Assembly (NCBI RefSeq): GCF_014204515.1
Contig: NZ_JACHLI010000009.1
Span: 168,737-232,736, forward strand
Length of the DNA: 64,000 bases
Reading direction: 5' to 3'
DNA from: Pseudomonas nitroreducens
GTDB taxonomy: Bacteria > Pseudomonadota > Gammaproteobacteria > Pseudomonadales > Pseudomonadaceae
Shown here: piece after piece, positions 62,001 to 64,000 of the stretch
How positions within the stretch are numbered: the stretch's first letter is position 1
Layout of the letters: each line of letters opens with the position of its first letter
The notes under the pieces: model-generated
What the model saw: the letters and a program-made list of their open reading frames with translations, nothing else
Told to the model about the DNA's origin: nothing
The model's database searches: none
Translations under genes and position numbers: made by a program

Positions 62001-63352
62001 CGGCTGCAGCCCTGGGCAAGATTCTTGGCCAAGATGGCAGTTTGGGCGACGCCCTCAAGGCCACGTTGTACAACACCTTGGCTGCTGCCAGCTTCAATGC
62101 GGTTGGCGATTACACCAAAGGTGTTTACGACGAAGGCAGCATCCAGAAGATCCTGATCCACGCCATGGTCGGCGGCCTACTCGCCGAAGCCAGCGGCGGT
62201 GACTTCCGAACAGGCGCACTTGCAGGTGGTGCCAACGAGGCGCTGGTCGACCAGCTCAACACGTGGGTGGGCGGCAATCAGGACCTGCTCACCATGACGT
62301 CGCAGCTGGTGGGCGTATTGGCTGCCGCGACTCAGAAAGATGCCGATATCAACGACCTGAACACCGGGAAGTGGGTGGCGGAGAACGCCACGCAGTACAA
62401 CTACCTCAGTCACGTGCAGGAAGAGCTCAAAAAGACCGAGCTTGAGGGCTGTAAGGAGAAGGTGTTCTGCAAAACGGGCGTTGAAGCTAAGTGGGCGATG
62501 ACCGATGCAATGCAGGACGTTGGGATTGTCGTGGGCGTCGGCGGCGGTATTGGCCTTTCGGCGGCAGAAACGGCGGAAGGGCTGTTCCAGCTAGCGACAC
62601 ACCTGCCGGAGACAATGGATGCCTTGCGTCTGCTGGCTAACTCACCGGAATTCCGGCAGCAGTTTGGCGATAATTACTTCCAGGATCTGGAGGCACGCGC
62701 CAACCACCTGACTAATGCCTACAACGATGCAGGCTGGCAAGGCTCTGTTACCGCGGGCGTCGAAGGCGGTCGATTTGCCGCTGAGCTGGTTGGGGTACTG
62801 ACTGCGGTTCGTGGCGGCGCGAAGGTCGCCTCTGAGCTTCCGACTGCCGCGAAGAACGTCATCAACGCCATCGCGGAGATGCCGGCCTCTGGCAGCAAGG
62901 CTGGTCAGATTGGGGCAGTTGGTGATATTGGTAAACTAGCTGGTGATGCTGCAAAAGGGGCTGCTACTTGGAAAGGCTCAGGTCCAGTGCCTGGTGTCCT
63001 GGGTGTTGAACCTGGCTCGGTATCATCGAAGGCTATTCAGAACTACTACCCGAGCACTAAGAGTGGTTCTATAGAGTTTGTCTTTGATACCAAGACGCAG
63101 ACTTTTGTGGTTGGAAAACCTAGCGTTGGCTCTCCTGGTCTTTCTCCCCACGAACAACTAGCTAAATCAATTAACTCTTCCGATTCTAGTGCTGTCGTTG
63201 GAGGCATGTTTAGGCGTGGACCAAATGGTGAGTTCATAACCAATGAGTTTAGTGGTCACTATTGGCAGAACTGGACTCCAGAAACTCGCAGTGCCTTCGA
63301 GAAGGCTATGAGTGGCTACGGAGTCAAGGTTGAACACAGGCCGGGGATGTGA
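53030..63352 (+). CDS. cdiA: CdiA/filamentous-haemagglutinin-type contact-dependent toxin
   Basis: One uninterrupted frame of 3440 residues. The order is: signal-like segment (about 1-32); TPS secretion domain (about 35-240, with [23 protein letters not shown]); LDN-x-x-GG FHA-1 repeats (about 390-1640); an unusual middle with CYDC and Tyr/Asp-rich sequence (about 1905-2250); FHA-2 repeats of the [13 protein letters not shown] type (about 2400-2790); a hydrophobic pretoxin/DUF637-like region (about 2815-3100); and a VENN-like junction [10 protein letters not shown] (about 3118). The AT-rich tip (about 3315-3440) ends [20 protein letters not shown] and resembles polymorphic toxin type 43, a predicted RNase (moderate certainty). 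ATG 53030 is chosen by homology, TTG 53015 is possible. No cdiB is adjacent. Confidence 0.9.
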   Translation: [3440 protein letters not shown]

Positions 63353-63359
63353 CCATAAG

Positions 63360-63728
63360 ATGAAATATAATTTTGCGAATGGTCTTGTGCTGTCTTCTGA
63401 TGGGCAGGGATGGTCAGTTGAAGGTGGTGGGAACGTCTTCCAGCTTAAGTCGCTAGAAGATTATCGGCGGGTGGTCAGCCTTTTAGAAAAAACTTTCGAA
63501 GAGGCTGAAAAGGAGCTGGGGCCAGAGTTTTTCTATTCAGGTGTGATTTTGGCAGGGCTAAATAGTAAATCTGAATATTGGATTGACCTGGCTCTGTTGT
63601 GGGCGGCAGATAGCGGCCTAGGTGTGGACGCTGATATAAATCATAAATTGAGTGAGCTGATTGCTCATGATCAGCTCTCACAGTCAGCTAGAAATAAGGC
63701 AAAGACTTTAATTTCCCAAAACAAATAA
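63360..63728 (+). CDS. cdiI: Probable CdiI immunity protein
   Basis: A 122-residue acidic, AT-rich gene starting 7 nt after the cdiA stop in the same orientation, the usual place for the cognate immunity gene. The sequence (KYNFANGLVLSSDGQGWSV, then a Leu/Glu-rich helical region and GLGVDADINHKLSEL) has no signal peptide, as expected for a cytoplasmic toxin antidote. No family is recognised; the call rests on position, size and shared base composition with the toxin tip. It is closed by a strong terminator. Confidence 0.75.
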   Translation: MKYNFANGLVLSSDGQGWSVEGGGNVFQLKSLEDYRRVVSLLEKTFEEAEKELGPEFFYSGVILAGLNSKSEYWIDLALLWAADSGLGVDADINHKLSELIAHDQLSQSARNKAKTLISQNK

Positions 63729-63764
63729 CAAATAGCCCCGGCACTGCCGGGGCTATTTGTTTCT
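63728..63764 (+). terminator. Rho-independent terminator after cdiI
   Basis: A very strong palindrome: ACAAATAGCCCCGGCA at 63728-63743 pairs with TGCCGGGGCTATTTGT at 63745-63760, followed by TTCT. The outer A/T pairs supply a T-rich end, so it may act in both directions. Confidence 0.9.
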
Positions 63765-63778
63765 ACCGCTGTAATTCC

Positions 63779-63946
63779 CTACCGCCCGAACCGCCGTCTT
63801 TCATGCTCCGCCTGATACAACGACTGCGCATCGGAGGCCAGCAGCAACAGCGAGCGGCAAATCTGCGAGATATCGCAGAAAGGCGCGCTGTTCAGGTCGA
63901 CCAATTGTAAGCGTCCGGGGATCCCGTCTGGTTCGGTCTCGCCCAA
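63779..63946 (-). pseudogene. Truncated small ORF at the right edge
   Basis: A 55-codon minus-strand frame ending HERRRFGR, with VDLNSAPFCDISQICRSLLLLASDAQSLYQAE before it. The composition resembles small Pseudomonas helical proteins, but the upstream side ends at a stop codon a few bases from a perfect inverted repeat at 63951. This suggests the 5' part was cut off by an insertion. No family is assigned. Confidence 0.45.
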
Positions 63947-63950
63947 TTAA

Positions 63951-63987
63951 GAGATCGTGTCCATCTAATTATCGTGGACACGATCTC
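63951..63987. repeat. Perfect 13-bp inverted repeat near window end
   Basis: GAGATCGTGTCCA and TGGACACGATCTC around an 11-nt AT-rich loop. It may be a mobile-element end, since it abuts a truncated ORF. The element itself would lie outside the window. Confidence 0.6.
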
Positions 63988-64000
63988 AAGGCTCTCATGC

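Overview
The window reads as a high-GC gammaproteobacterial chromosome, most likely a Pseudomonas of the P. aeruginosa lineage. The evidence is the gene order betX / DUF485 / acetate permease / CBS-nucleotidyltransferase / exonuclease, the NAGGN osmoprotectant block followed by mnmC and a polyphosphate:AMP phosphotransferase, and many Pseudomonas-type REP palindromes. From memory of PAO1 these resemble PA3236-PA3232 and PA3461-PA3455; this was not checked. There are no rRNA genes and I found no tRNA or CRISPR array.

Layout. (1) 1-11.0 kb: a GH17 glucan-active membrane protein cut by the left edge, DUF2061, betaine-binding protein BetX, DUF485-ActP acetate uptake, a CBS/nucleotidyltransferase-exonuclease pair, small membrane proteins, a short-chain dehydrogenase, YnfA and YheU. 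(2) 11.1-21.0 kb: the three-gene NAGGN osmolyte operon with a divergent MarR gene, a TauE/SafE permease, MnmC and Pap. (3) 21-30.9 kb: a repeat-rich gap with a tiny predicted lipoprotein, an MFS exporter with divergent LysR, a yceI-clsB-acyltransferase run, an acetyltransferase-nitrilase pair, a ParDE-like toxin-antitoxin module and a DUF2846 lipoprotein. (4) 31-45.1 kb: two adjacent catabolic clusters. The first is an orphan formaldehyde-activating-enzyme homologue with aldo-keto reductase, aldehyde dehydrogenase and MFS genes, preceded by a leader ORF and two terminator-like hairpins. The second is a porin, two LysR regulators, and aldehyde dehydrogenase, MFS, enolase-superfamily and GMC oxidoreductase genes. 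The porin gene and the catabolic operon share a two-block upstream sequence with identical 17-nt spacing. (5) 45.1-46.8 kb: a DJ-1/PfpI protein, a ribbon-helix-helix protein and about 0.7 kb of REP-type repeats.

(6) 46.8-64 kb is accessory DNA: a P4-type integrase, an unknown protein, an AlpA regulator, an inovirus Gp2/YagK-YfjJ-like protein behind a hairpin-rich noncoding region, an IS3-family remnant, a DUF2388 protein, a five-repeat zinc-ribbon protein, and a 10.3-kb cdiA-like gene with an AT-rich toxin tip and an immunity-like gene. No cdiB partner is present. The right edge carries a truncated ORF next to a perfect 13-bp inverted repeat, possibly a mobile-element end.

How the genes work together: the first half is mainly osmoprotection (betaine import, NAGGN synthesis), acetate uptake and housekeeping. 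The middle is uptake and oxidation of unidentified alcohols, aldehydes or sugar acids, with candidate Crc/Hfq (AAnAAnAA) sites at several transporter or leader starts. The right third is an integrated element remnant next to an interbacterial-competition locus. Family calls rest on motifs read by eye; no database search was run.
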